A stretch of DNA of 64,000 nt, from the NCBI GenBank assembly GCA_045588245.1, contig JAZNDW010000018.1:62001-126000 (forward strand), in the 5' to 3' direction. Numbering within the stretch: position 1 is the first letter of the stretch; each line of letters begins with the position of its first letter. Of this stretch, positions 22,884 to 30,474 are shown one piece after another. Below the pieces are notes generated by a model, which worked only from the letters and a program-made list of their open reading frames with translations, made no database searches and was not told the DNA's origin. A program made the translations under genes and the position numbers. This stretch comes from DTU064 sp045588245 (GTDB lineage: Bacteria; Bacillota; Clostridia; Oscillospirales; CAG-272).

Positions 22884-23439
22884 ATATAAATAACGGTCTA
22901 CATTGTCTGCCGTCAAAAGCGGCGGCAAGCGCCTCCGGCAATAGACGGAAATCCGCCACAAGCGAATGCGGCTTTTTCACGACGTCATCCTGCCGCATGG
23001 GAACAAAGTATATATTTTTTCTCAAAAGTACGCTTCCGATGTTGGAAAGATTCGCCGCCATCGCATCGTTTGACGCAAGTGCAATAAGCAATATCCCTGA
23101 GTTTCGCAGGTGTGCCTTCGCCGCCATCGTAACGGCGGTGTCCGTAACCGCGTGCGCGAGCTTGGAGAGGGTGTTGCCCGTGCACGGACTGATAACAAGT
23201 GCGTCAAGCTGAATCTTCGGGCCAAGCGGTTCAGCATCCTTGACGGTCATTATCGGCTTATGCCCCGTGATTGCTTCAACACGAACGATAAGATCGACGG
23301 CTTTGCCGAAGCGTGTATCGGTTGCGGCTGCATTTTCACTCAATATCGGCAAAATATCATAGCTCTGCGAGAGCGATTCAAGCGTTACCAATGACGCTTC
23401 ATGCGTGCAAAATGAACCGCACATTGCATATCCTATCAT
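22882..23439 (-). CDS. dpaB: Dipicolinate synthase subunit B (flavoprotein)
   Basis: 185 aa. With DpaA it makes dipicolinic acid from the DapA product in the mother cell; the acid is then packed into the spore core with calcium. It is a flavin-dependent Cys decarboxylase-like Rossmann protein: GYAMCGSFCTHEASL at residues 3-17, DALVISPCTGNTLSKLAHAVTDTAVTMAAKAHLRN and IALASNDAMAANLSNIG. The ATG overlaps the dpaA stop by 4 nt, so the two genes are coupled. This pair implies a sporulating ancestor or organism. Confidence 0.95.
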   Translation of the reverse strand: MIGYAMCGSFCTHEASLVTLESLSQSYDILPILSENAAATDTRFGKAVDLIVRVEAITGHKPIMTVKDAEPLGPKIQLDALVISPCTGNTLSKLAHAVTDTAVTMAAKAHLRNSGILLIALASNDAMAANLSNIGSVLLRKNIYFVPMRQDDVVKKPHSLVADFRLLPEALAAAFDGRQCRPLFI

Positions 23440-24320
23440 GTCAGCCCTCCTATAGTGTCATAATGTGCGGATATCACCTCTGATATGATCCGCGCCGCGC
23501 TTTCGGGCGCATACTTGCCGGGAAGCGACGCGGCACGTTGTGCGTTTTTGCCGCATCTTGCCGCTTCGGTGACGTCAACGCCATACGGCGATGAGGCAAG
23601 GTCGATTATGAGCGTTTCATCGGGGATCACGTGTAAGCTGCATCCCGTGATAAACGCAACGGGAATCGTGTTCACGATCGCGTCGTAACCCGACGCGAAC
23701 TCACGCTTACGCGCATTCACGTCGGATATGTCAACAGTGTCCCTGCCCCAAAGCTGCGCCCACGCAAGCTCCCCGCTGTTGCGCGCCATTACGGTGACGT
23801 GCGCGCCGAGCGCCGCAAACGCACCGCTGACGCATTTAGCAACACGCCCCGAGCCGAGCACAAGTATCCTCGATCCCATGACCGACACCTTCTTTTCGCT
23901 CATATAAATGAAAAGCGCGCCTTCGGCGGTCAGCCACGCATTTTTCACCGTCAGCGGTTCGGATTCATAATAATCAACAAATTGCAGCCCACGCTCGCGG
24001 CATGCGCCTGAAAACGCCGCATCCGCACGTCCTGCGAAAACGACGCAGTCTTTTTCCGCCGCGTCAAGAATGTCCCGAAACGGTGTTTCGGTGTCACTTC
24101 TTTCATTCAGATATTCCCCGCCCTTGACGGCAGGCATGGGAAATATTACCGCGTCCGCGCCGCGGACGGCGGTGACAGCATCACTGCATCTTTCCACACC
24201 CGTCACATCGGTATACGTACCGTACACTCGAACCTGCCACCCTCTTGCCGCAAGAAGTTCGGCAAGATGCGTTTGTCTGTCATCGCCGCCGAGAACGGCG
24301 GCTTTAATTTTTTCTTTCAT
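23436..24320 (-). CDS. dpaA: Dipicolinate synthase subunit A
   Basis: 294 aa, normal length. NAD(P)-dependent dehydrogenase-like subunit of dipicolinate synthase. The N-terminal part (AAVLGGDDRQTHLAELLAARGWQVRVYG) and the Rossmann core (SRILVLGSGRVAKCVSGAFAALGAHVTVMARN, DAIVNTIPVAF, LIIDLASSPYGVD) match SpoVFA. The dpaA-dpaB order is that of Bacillus spoVF. A sigma-K-like promoter at 24357-24384 fits expression in the mother cell late in sporulation. A terminator further upstream (24405-24439) separates it from apbE. Confidence 0.95.
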   Translation of the reverse strand: MKEKIKAAVLGGDDRQTHLAELLAARGWQVRVYGTYTDVTGVERCSDAVTAVRGADAVIFPMPAVKGGEYLNERSDTETPFRDILDAAEKDCVVFAGRADAAFSGACRERGLQFVDYYESEPLTVKNAWLTAEGALFIYMSEKKVSVMGSRILVLGSGRVAKCVSGAFAALGAHVTVMARNSGELAWAQLWGRDTVDISDVNARKREFASGYDAIVNTIPVAFITGCSLHVIPDETLIIDLASSPYGVDVTEAARCGKNAQRAASLPGKYAPESAARIISEVISAHYDTIGGLT

Positions 24321-24356
24321 TGGGTCTGTGCCTTTCCGTTATAGTCGGTACATAGA

Positions 24357-24384
24357 TATAATATGAAAATATGTGTCAAGACGT
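24357..24384 (-). promoter_or_regulatory. Sigma-K-like promoter of dpaAB
   Basis: Minus strand: AC (24384-24383), 17 nt, CATATTATA (24365-24357). This fits the sigma-K consensus AC-N17-CATANNNTA. A TTGACA in the same stretch lacks a sigma-A -10 at proper spacing. Confidence 0.65.
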
Positions 24385-24404
24385 GAAGCCAAGTCCCGCG
24401 ACAG

Positions 24405-24439
24405 CAAAAAAGGAGAAACGAAGACGTTTCTCCTTTTTT
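24405..24439 (-). terminator. Terminator of apbE
   Basis: 15-bp perfect stem AAAAAAGGAGAAACG (24405-24419) and CGTTTCTCCTTTTTT (24424-24438). Confidence 0.9.
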
Positions 24440-24453
24440 CGTCAATTCTTTTT

Positions 24454-25464
24454 TCATTCTGTGACGGCAAATCCGTCGCTTTTGCGTATTTCCCCGCTTG
24501 CGAGCACCCATAAAGCTTCAACGCCGTTTTGCGAATCGATGAAGGCTTCGCCCTCGCCAAGGCTCATGTTAAACAGTGCCGTTGAAAGTGCGTCTGCCAA
24601 AGCCGCGCTGTCAGCGCGTACCGTTACGGACAAAAACTCGTTTTCGGGGTAAAGCGTGTCGGGGTCGATTATGTGATGATAGCGCACACCGTCACAGTCG
24701 TAATACCGTTGATATGAACCGCTCGTCGCCATAGCTCCGCCGTCAAGCGCAACGCGCGCAACGTAAGCTTCGCTTGACTCCTCATCGGGATTTTCAACGC
24801 CGACGACAAAAGATTCCCCGTTTGGCTTATTGCCAACGGTGACGACGGTTCCGCCGACGGAAACGGCGTAGCCGTCCTTGCCCGAATCGGCAAGATAATC
24901 TCTGATCCTGTCAGCAACCCAGCCTTTCGCCACAGCCCCGAGATCAAGCGACATTTCCCCGTCGGCAAGGTAAACGGTGCCCCCCTCGCCGTCAAGCTTA
25001 ACGTCATCTGCGTTACAGTGTTCTGCGGCATCGAAAAGCTCGCCGTGCGTGGGCACCGCCACGTCGCCGTCAAGTGCACGTGTACGGTATTCGTGCCATA
25101 TCGACAGCACCGCGCCGAAAGCGACGTTAAATTTGCCCTTGGTGAGCGTATGCATTCCGATCGAATATTCAATTATCTCTAAAAGCTCCTCCGGCACCGC
25201 GACAGCCTCCGTGCCTGCGGCACCGTTAATACGGGAGATGGCACTTGCCCCCTTGTATATATCGAGCATTTCGTCATATTTCCGCAGTATTTTCTCGATG
25301 TCGCCGCAGGCTGTGTCAAAGCCGTCTGTATCGTCATAACCTATGACGATACAGACGGTATCAAAATAATCGTAATACGTTTTGCTCTTCGGCGCATCGT
25401 ATAAGGCGCACGATGAAAGAGCCAACATCGCCGCCAAAAGCAGTATCGCGATATATCTATTCAC
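24454..25464 (-). CDS. apbE: FAD:protein FMN transferase (ApbE lipoprotein)
   Basis: 336 aa from a GTG start at 25464 with GGAGG 7 nt upstream. Lipoprotein signal MNRYIAILLLAAMLALSSC, lipidated Cys19. ApbE attaches FMN covalently to Thr/Ser of extracytoplasmic redox proteins such as Rnf and Nqr subunits. Core motifs: YYDYFDTVCIVIGYD, KFNVAFGAVLSIWHEY, MSLDLGAVAKGWVADRI, YAVSVGGTVVTVGNKP, AMATSGSYQRYYDCDGVRYHHIIDPDTLYP and the Mg/FAD-binding ADALSTALFNM. It lies 20 nt after a GH43 gene, an unexpected partner; no flavinylation target is in the window. Confidence 0.93.
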   Translation of the reverse strand: MNRYIAILLLAAMLALSSCALYDAPKSKTYYDYFDTVCIVIGYDDTDGFDTACGDIEKILRKYDEMLDIYKGASAISRINGAAGTEAVAVPEELLEIIEYSIGMHTLTKGKFNVAFGAVLSIWHEYRTRALDGDVAVPTHGELFDAAEHCNADDVKLDGEGGTVYLADGEMSLDLGAVAKGWVADRIRDYLADSGKDGYAVSVGGTVVTVGNKPNGESFVVGVENPDEESSEAYVARVALDGGAMATSGSYQRYYDCDGVRYHHIIDPDTLYPENEFLSVTVRADSAALADALSTALFNMSLGEGEAFIDSQNGVEALWVLASGEIRKSDGFAVTE

Positions 25465-25484
25465 CGTGCGCCTCCAATTTTACT

Positions 25485-26972
25485 TTATACGGTCGGGCCG
25501 CCCGATCCCGGTCCGAGTCTTTGCGGGATCTCGCCGACTTTCTTTGCCCAAACGGCAACGCCGTCGTTCGTCAGTCCCGTGATAACAACTGTGGGGCATT
25601 CGTTTTCAGCATCCCACGCTGTCAGCACCTTAGCGTCGATAGTGTGGCCACCACCCATATCTATCTTTATGCCGTAATCTCCGTTCTTTTCCCACTTGAT
25701 GCGTGTATGGCTCGATATGTGCATACCTCCGTGAGGCATCAACGTTGCGGGAGCACATCCGATAACGCTCTGCGGTACGGTCGGAGTAAGCGTTATCCAT
25801 TCGTATCTGCCTGCGATCGCCTCAGCCGGGATCGGCTGTATCGGCTCACCCGCATAATTTTCGGGGGAAACCATCGGCCAGCCGTCCTCCGACCAAACGA
25901 TGCGGCGGACGTGCATCGTTGAATCGACGCGCTTATATACGCCGTACGGGCGGATGTGGCAGACGAGATACCACTCATTCGTAGCGTCCAGAACGAGAAC
26001 GGAGTTATGTCCCGGTCCCATCCAGCCACGTGAATTTTCAAATCTGTAGCCGCAAGCTACCATGAGTCCCGTCTTGCAGTCGTAGTCCTCCGTATCGGTC
26101 ATCATTCGTCCGTTATAGTCAAGGTACGGACCACCGATATCGCGGCTTCTGCCGACTCTGATATTGTAATCGCTCGAAAGCGAGCCGTATGAAACGAAGA
26201 GATAGTAGTAGTCTGTTTCGGGGTTGTAGCGTATGTATGCGCCTTCAACTGCGCGATCGCACCAAAGCGGACGGCAACAGATACACGGGCCCATTGCGGC
26301 TTCCGTCGAGCGTCCATCCTCACATTCGCTCTTGTCGGCGGCAAGACCCGTCTCGGGATCGAGCTTCATCAGTCTGATTCCGCCCCAGAAGGAGCCGAAC
26401 GCCATATACTGATCGCCCGTTTTCTCGTCAACGACAAGGTTTGCATCGATTGCGTTTACTGTAGCGTTCTTGTTAGTTTTAACGACGATGCCGCGGTACT
26501 CGTACGGTCCTTCGGGCTTGTCGGAAACGGCAAGATAGATGCAGGAAAGCTGCACACCGAACGACGAGCAGGAGCAGTACATGCGGTATTCATCACCGAC
26601 TTTGATAATATCGGGCGCCCAAAGGCCGCGGCTGTTCGTCCAGGCGAACACTTCTTCGGGTGTTTCTTCGATTATTCCGCCGATCCAACGCCAATCGACA
26701 AGATCGGGGGAGCGGTACACGTTCTGATGAGTGCAGTATGCAAAATAATCGCCTGACACAGGATCGCGGTATATGGCAGGGTCATGTGCGCCCCAAAGGC
26801 CGCGTTTCGTCATGTCCGGTCGCTCAAAATGCGGGCGACGGCGAGGCGGATTTTGTCCGTTGTTGGGCGCAGGCGGAGGGGGAGGTCCTGACGGACGCTT
26901 CCATTCAGGCATCGGCGGCTGTGCCGGCGGCTCGTTCGGGAAAATGATCTGCAATATTCTTTCGTCTGTCAT
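25485..26972 (-). CDS. Glycoside hydrolase family 43, arabinan endo-1,5-alpha-arabinosidase type
   Basis: 495 aa. Residues 1-60 are a Pro-rich leader without a signal peptide (PSGPPPPPAPNN). The GH43 propeller spans about 60-375: GAHDPAIYRDPVSGDYFAY (base Asp), SRGLWAPDIIKVGDEYRMY, NAIDANLVVDEKTGDQYMAFGSFWGGI (pKa-tuning Asp), VEGAYIRYNPETDYYYLFVS (acid Glu in EGAY), and GPGHNSVLVLDATNEWYLVCH. A beta-barrel C-terminal domain as in two-domain endo-arabinanases follows to the end. It probably cleaves arabinan fragments in the cytoplasm. First gene of a pair with apbE. The Pro-rich leader is unusual. Confidence 0.9.
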   Translation of the reverse strand: MTDERILQIIFPNEPPAQPPMPEWKRPSGPPPPPAPNNGQNPPRRRPHFERPDMTKRGLWGAHDPAIYRDPVSGDYFAYCTHQNVYRSPDLVDWRWIGGIIEETPEEVFAWTNSRGLWAPDIIKVGDEYRMYCSCSSFGVQLSCIYLAVSDKPEGPYEYRGIVVKTNKNATVNAIDANLVVDEKTGDQYMAFGSFWGGIRLMKLDPETGLAADKSECEDGRSTEAAMGPCICCRPLWCDRAVEGAYIRYNPETDYYYLFVSYGSLSSDYNIRVGRSRDIGGPYLDYNGRMMTDTEDYDCKTGLMVACGYRFENSRGWMGPGHNSVLVLDATNEWYLVCHIRPYGVYKRVDSTMHVRRIVWSEDGWPMVSPENYAGEPIQPIPAEAIAGRYEWITLTPTVPQSVIGCAPATLMPHGGMHISSHTRIKWEKNGDYGIKIDMGGGHTIDAKVLTAWDAENECPTVVITGLTNDGVAVWAKKVGEIPQRLGPGSGGPTV

Positions 26973-27011
26973 AAAACTAAGTATCCCTTTCCGTATTTTT
27001 TTATATGTATA

Positions 27012-27040
27012 ATTTTACATCATAATTTCTTCATAATCAA
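27012..27040 (-). promoter_or_regulatory. Promoter of the GH43-apbE operon
   Basis: Minus strand: TTGATT (27040-27035), 17 nt, TAAAAT (27017-27012). Confidence 0.7.
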
Positions 27041-27042
27041 TA

Positions 27043-27098
27043 GACACTGTGTAAATAAACGAATTTGCGAATAATATTTCGTATCATCTTGACACTGT
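27043..27098. promoter_or_regulatory. Paired operator-like GACACTGT sites between divergent genes
   Basis: GACACTGT occurs at 27043-27050 (within the palindrome ACACTGTGT) and again at 27091-27098 (within GACACTGTC), 48 bp apart. The second overlaps the -35 of the plus-strand promoter; the first lies just upstream of the minus-strand -35. Candidate sites for the XRE domain encoded by the downstream gene. Confidence 0.45.
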
Positions 27099-27117
27099 CT
27101 TTTCTCGGTGGTAAAAT
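27089..27117 (+). promoter_or_regulatory. Promoter of the XRE-cupin-acyl-CoA synthetase gene
   Basis: TTGACA at 27089-27094, 17 nt, TAAAAT at 27112-27117 with TGG before the -10. Confidence 0.8.
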
Positions 27118-27190
27118 ATAGCATATTTTTCAAGCCGCAACGATCCGTTGCCGCTTGCTTTTTCTAAAAATACGATAAGGAGGATACCGT

Positions 27191-29518
27191 ATGAACAACT
27201 ACGAACGCAATGAACAAACAAACAACGCGATAAAAGAGGTAGCTCTTCGAATTCGCGATCTGAGGGAAATACTCGAGATTGCGGAGGAAACTGCGGCAAA
27301 GGCAACCGGTGTTTCGCTCGATGCATACCGTGCGTATGAACGCGGCGAGCTCGATTACTCATTCACTTTCATTTATAAGTGCGCGCGCCTTTTCGGCGTT
27401 GACGTAACGGATATTCTCAAAGGATCGAGCCCAAAGCTCACGGAGTATTCCGTAACACGCCGCGGAGGTGGCTTGCCCATCGTCCGCCGTCGCGGTTTTT
27501 CCTATAACAACCTTGCCCCCTTGTTCAAAAACAAGATCGCGGAGCCTTTCGCCGTTGTGGCTAAATATTCCGAAGCGGAGCAAAATGAACCGATCCGTCT
27601 TTCATCTCACGCAGGGCAGGAATTCAACATCGTCACCAAAGGTAAACTTCTCGTTTGCCTCGACGGCAGAACTGAAATCCTCGAAGTCGGCGACTCCGTT
27701 TATTATGACAGCTCTATGCCTCACGGCATGATCGCCACAGGCGGCGAGGATTGCGAATTTATCGCGATCGTTATGAATCAGGACGGCAAAGCTTACGAAT
27801 ATCCCGAAGAGGAGCCCGAGCTCTCCGTTTCCGCCGTTAAGCACGAGCACGTCACCACCGACGTTGCCTCCGAGTTCATCTCCGTCGTTGCCAACGAAAA
27901 GGGCACCCCGACCGAGATCAAGTTCAAGAACACAGAACGCTACAACTTCGCATACGATACCGTTGAGCGTCTTGCAACGCTCTACCCGGATAAAACTGCT
28001 CTCATACATCTCGACGCAAGCAAAAATGAGCTTCGCCGCACGTTTAGCGAGCTTGACTGTGACGTTAACCGCGTTGCAAATTACCTTTCCTCGCTCGGAA
28101 TCGGCAAGGGCGACCGCGTAATGCTCGTTCTGCGCCGTCACTATCAATTCTGGACGACGGTCTGCGCTCTTCACAAGCTCGGCGCGATCATGATCCCCGC
28201 AACAACACAGCTTTTGGCAAAGGATTACGTATACCGCTTCAATGCAGCGGGCGTCAAAGCCGTCATCGCAACACGTCTTGACGGCGTGACTTCGCACATC
28301 GACGAGGCTCTCCCCTCATCGCCCACGCTTGAGCTTCGTATCTCTGCCGGCGGCGACGCTCCCACTCCCGACGGTTGGCTCAACCTTGACGAAGAGGTTA
28401 CATCCGGCAAATACGCCGACCAGTTCCCGAGAACGGCTGACACCGCCTGCGGCGACGACACGATGTTGATGCTCTTCACGTCGGGCACGACGGGATATCC
28501 GAAAATGGCAGCTCACAGTTACAAATACGCGCTCGGTCACTACATGACTGCGAAGTATTGGCACAACGTCAATCCCAACGGAATGCACTTCACCATTTCC
28601 GACACGGGCTGGGGTAAAGCTCTTTGGGGCAAGCTCTACGGTCAATGGCTGTGCGGTGCACCCGTATTCGTTTACGACTTCGACCGCTTCCACGCAGACG
28701 ATATCCTTTCCGTAATCGAAAAATATAAGATCACCACGTTCTGCGCACCTCCGACGATGTATCGCTTCATGATCCGCGAGGATCTTTCGAAATACGATCT
28801 GTCCTCGCTTGAATATGCCACCGTTGCAGGAGAAGCTCTCAACCCCGAAGTCTATAACCGATTCCTTGAGGCTACCGGCATCAGCGTTATGGAAGGCTTC
28901 GGCCAGACAGAAACGACGCTCGTTCTTGCCAACTTCGTAGGCACGTCCGTCAAGATGGGCTCCATGGGACGTCCCAGCCCGCAGTATGACGTTGACCTTG
29001 TGGATTACGATGGCAATTCCGTTCCGCTCGGAGAAACGGGCGAGATCGTTGTCCGCACGGACAAAGAAGTCCCTGCGGGAATCTTCAAGGGTTACTACAA
29101 TGCAGATGAACCCACCCGTGAGGCTTGGCACGACGGCATGTATCACACAGGCGACACCGCTTGGCGCGACGAGGACGGTTACTATTATTACGTCGGCAGA
29201 GTCGACGACGTTATCAAGTCGTCGGGCTACCGCATCGGACCGTTCCAGATCGAGAGCGTCATCATGGAGCTGCCTTACGTTCTTGAGGTTGCCGTCACTG
29301 CGGCTCCCGACGAGATCAGAGGCAACGTCGTTAAAGCGTCTATCGTGCTCACGAAGGGCACCGTCGGCACCGACGAGCTCAAACGTGAGATCCAGACGTA
29401 CGTCAAAGAGCATACGGCTCCTTACAAATATCCGCGCATAGTCGAATTCGTGAACGAGCTCCCGAAAACGATCAGCGGAAAGATCCGCCGCAATGTGATC
29501 CGCGGCGAGCAGAAATAA
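27191..29518 (+). CDS. XRE-cupin-acyl-CoA synthetase fusion protein
   Basis: 775 aa, three modules in one frame. Residues about 12-70: XRE-type helix-turn-helix (LRIRDLREILEIAEETAAKATGVSLDAYRAYERGELDYSFTFIYKCARLFGVDVTDIL). About 110-190: small cupin (SSHAGQEFNIVTKGKLLVCLDGRTEILEVGDSVYYDSSMPHGM). About 245-775: AMP-forming acyl-CoA synthetase of the medium-chain/acetate type, with LFTSGTTGYPKMAAHS, GFGQTETT, YHTGDTAWRDEDGYYYYVGRVDDVIKSSGYRIGP and the catalytic Lys764 in KTISGKIRR. The XRE-cupin part alone looks like a complete sugar or metabolite-sensing repressor. It probably activates a carboxylate to its CoA thioester and may regulate its own promoter. AGGAGG-type site precedes the ATG. Confidence 0.92.
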   Translation: MNNYERNEQTNNAIKEVALRIRDLREILEIAEETAAKATGVSLDAYRAYERGELDYSFTFIYKCARLFGVDVTDILKGSSPKLTEYSVTRRGGGLPIVRRRGFSYNNLAPLFKNKIAEPFAVVAKYSEAEQNEPIRLSSHAGQEFNIVTKGKLLVCLDGRTEILEVGDSVYYDSSMPHGMIATGGEDCEFIAIVMNQDGKAYEYPEEEPELSVSAVKHEHVTTDVASEFISVVANEKGTPTEIKFKNTERYNFAYDTVERLATLYPDKTALIHLDASKNELRRTFSELDCDVNRVANYLSSLGIGKGDRVMLVLRRHYQFWTTVCALHKLGAIMIPATTQLLAKDYVYRFNAAGVKAVIATRLDGVTSHIDEALPSSPTLELRISAGGDAPTPDGWLNLDEEVTSGKYADQFPRTADTACGDDTMLMLFTSGTTGYPKMAAHSYKYALGHYMTAKYWHNVNPNGMHFTISDTGWGKALWGKLYGQWLCGAPVFVYDFDRFHADDILSVIEKYKITTFCAPPTMYRFMIREDLSKYDLSSLEYATVAGEALNPEVYNRFLEATGISVMEGFGQTETTLVLANFVGTSVKMGSMGRPSPQYDVDLVDYDGNSVPLGETGEIVVRTDKEVPAGIFKGYYNADEPTREAWHDGMYHTGDTAWRDEDGYYYYVGRVDDVIKSSGYRIGPFQIESVIMELPYVLEVAVTAAPDEIRGNVVKASIVLTKGTVGTDELKREIQTYVKEHTAPYKYPRIVEFVNELPKTISGKIRRNVIRGEQK

Positions 29519-29523
29519 CACTG

Positions 29524-29547
29524 AAGCGGGGCACACACACCCCGCTT
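29524..29547 (+). terminator. Weak terminator after the fusion gene
   Basis: AAGCGGGG (29524-29531) and CCCCGCTT (29540-29547); only a short T run follows, so read-through into the MscS gene is likely. Confidence 0.5.
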
Positions 29548-29584
29548 CTGTCATAATAAAAATATATAAATTATGGAGAAAATT

Positions 29585-30403
29585 ATGGAAAACATCATCA
29601 AAACCATCAGTGAGCTGTGCTCGCAGTACGCGGTTACGATCCTGCTCAAGATCCTTTTCGCAGGTCTTATCTTTTTCGTAGGCAGGTACATAGTGAAGGG
29701 TTTCGTGAAGCTCTTCGGCCGCGCCAAATTCGTAAAAAACCTCAATGATGCCGCCGAAAGCTTTCTTAAAAGTGCTATCAGCGTCGTACTCAACGTCGTT
29801 TTACTGCTGACCGTTGCCGCCGTTCTCGGCGTGCCCATGACGTCCATCATAACCCTGCTCGGTTCTGCAGGTCTTGCTATCGGTCTTGCACTTCAGGGAG
29901 GACTTTCCAACTTCGCAGGCGGCATAATACTTATCGTTTTCCGTCCCTTTGACGTTGGCGATTACATCGTTTGCGCTGACGCGGAAGGCACCGTTCAGAA
30001 AATCAGCATTTTTTACACGACACTCATCACTCCCGACAATCAGCGCATCGTCGTTCCGAACAGCAACGTGACGAGCAACACGATCAAAAACGTCGCTGTG
30101 GAAGGCACACGCCGCCTTGACATCAGCATAAACGTAACGCCCGATTCGGACATAGATCTGGCTCTCGACGTTCTCAAAAACAAGGTTGCCGTTGATGACC
30201 GTGTAATCGACAAAGCCGAGCCCTTCTCCGCCGTAACGGGTTACGGTGACGGCTGTCTTATCCTTGCACTTCGCGTTTGGTGCACGTCCGACGATTACTG
30301 GGGACTCAAATTCGATCTCACAAAGAAGATCCCCGAAGCATTCGCCGAAGCAGGCAATATCAAGATCGCAAAGCCCGTCCTCGAGATCAACACAAAAGCG
30401 TAA
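29585..30403 (+). CDS. MscS family small-conductance mechanosensitive channel
   Basis: 272 aa from the ATG at 29585, GGAG 6 nt before; the ATG at 29573 overlaps that site. It releases solutes during hypo-osmotic shock. Three membrane helices: about 15-37 (TILLKILFAGLIFFVGRYIV), 58-80 (SVVLNVVLLLTVAAVLGV) and the pore helix GSAGLAIGLALQGGLSNFAGGIILIVFRPFDVGDYI, where the Gly/Ala packing and the RPFDVGD turn are the MscS signature. The beta domain (TPDNQRIVVPNSNVTSNTIKN) and cytoplasmic cage follow. Confidence 0.95.
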   Translation: MENIIKTISELCSQYAVTILLKILFAGLIFFVGRYIVKGFVKLFGRAKFVKNLNDAAESFLKSAISVVLNVVLLLTVAAVLGVPMTSIITLLGSAGLAIGLALQGGLSNFAGGIILIVFRPFDVGDYIVCADAEGTVQKISIFYTTLITPDNQRIVVPNSNVTSNTIKNVAVEGTRRLDISINVTPDSDIDLALDVLKNKVAVDDRVIDKAEPFSAVTGYGDGCLILALRVWCTSDDYWGLKFDLTKKIPEAFAEAGNIKIAKPVLEINTKA

Positions 30404-30420
30404 AAACAAAAATGAACGAA

Positions 30421-30456
30421 AAAACGGTATCCCGCAGTCACGGGATACCGTTTTTT
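30421..30456. terminator. Bidirectional terminator between MscS and the LRR lipoprotein
   Basis: AAAACGGTATCCCG (30421-30434) with CGGGATACCGTTTT (30441-30454); T runs on both strands. Confidence 0.95.
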
Positions 30457-30474
30457 ATGTAAGTTATATTAACT

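Noticed and set aside
24372..24377. TTGACA (minus strand) as sigma-A -35 for dpaA
   Set aside because: No -10 at 16-18 nt; the sigma-K elements fit better.
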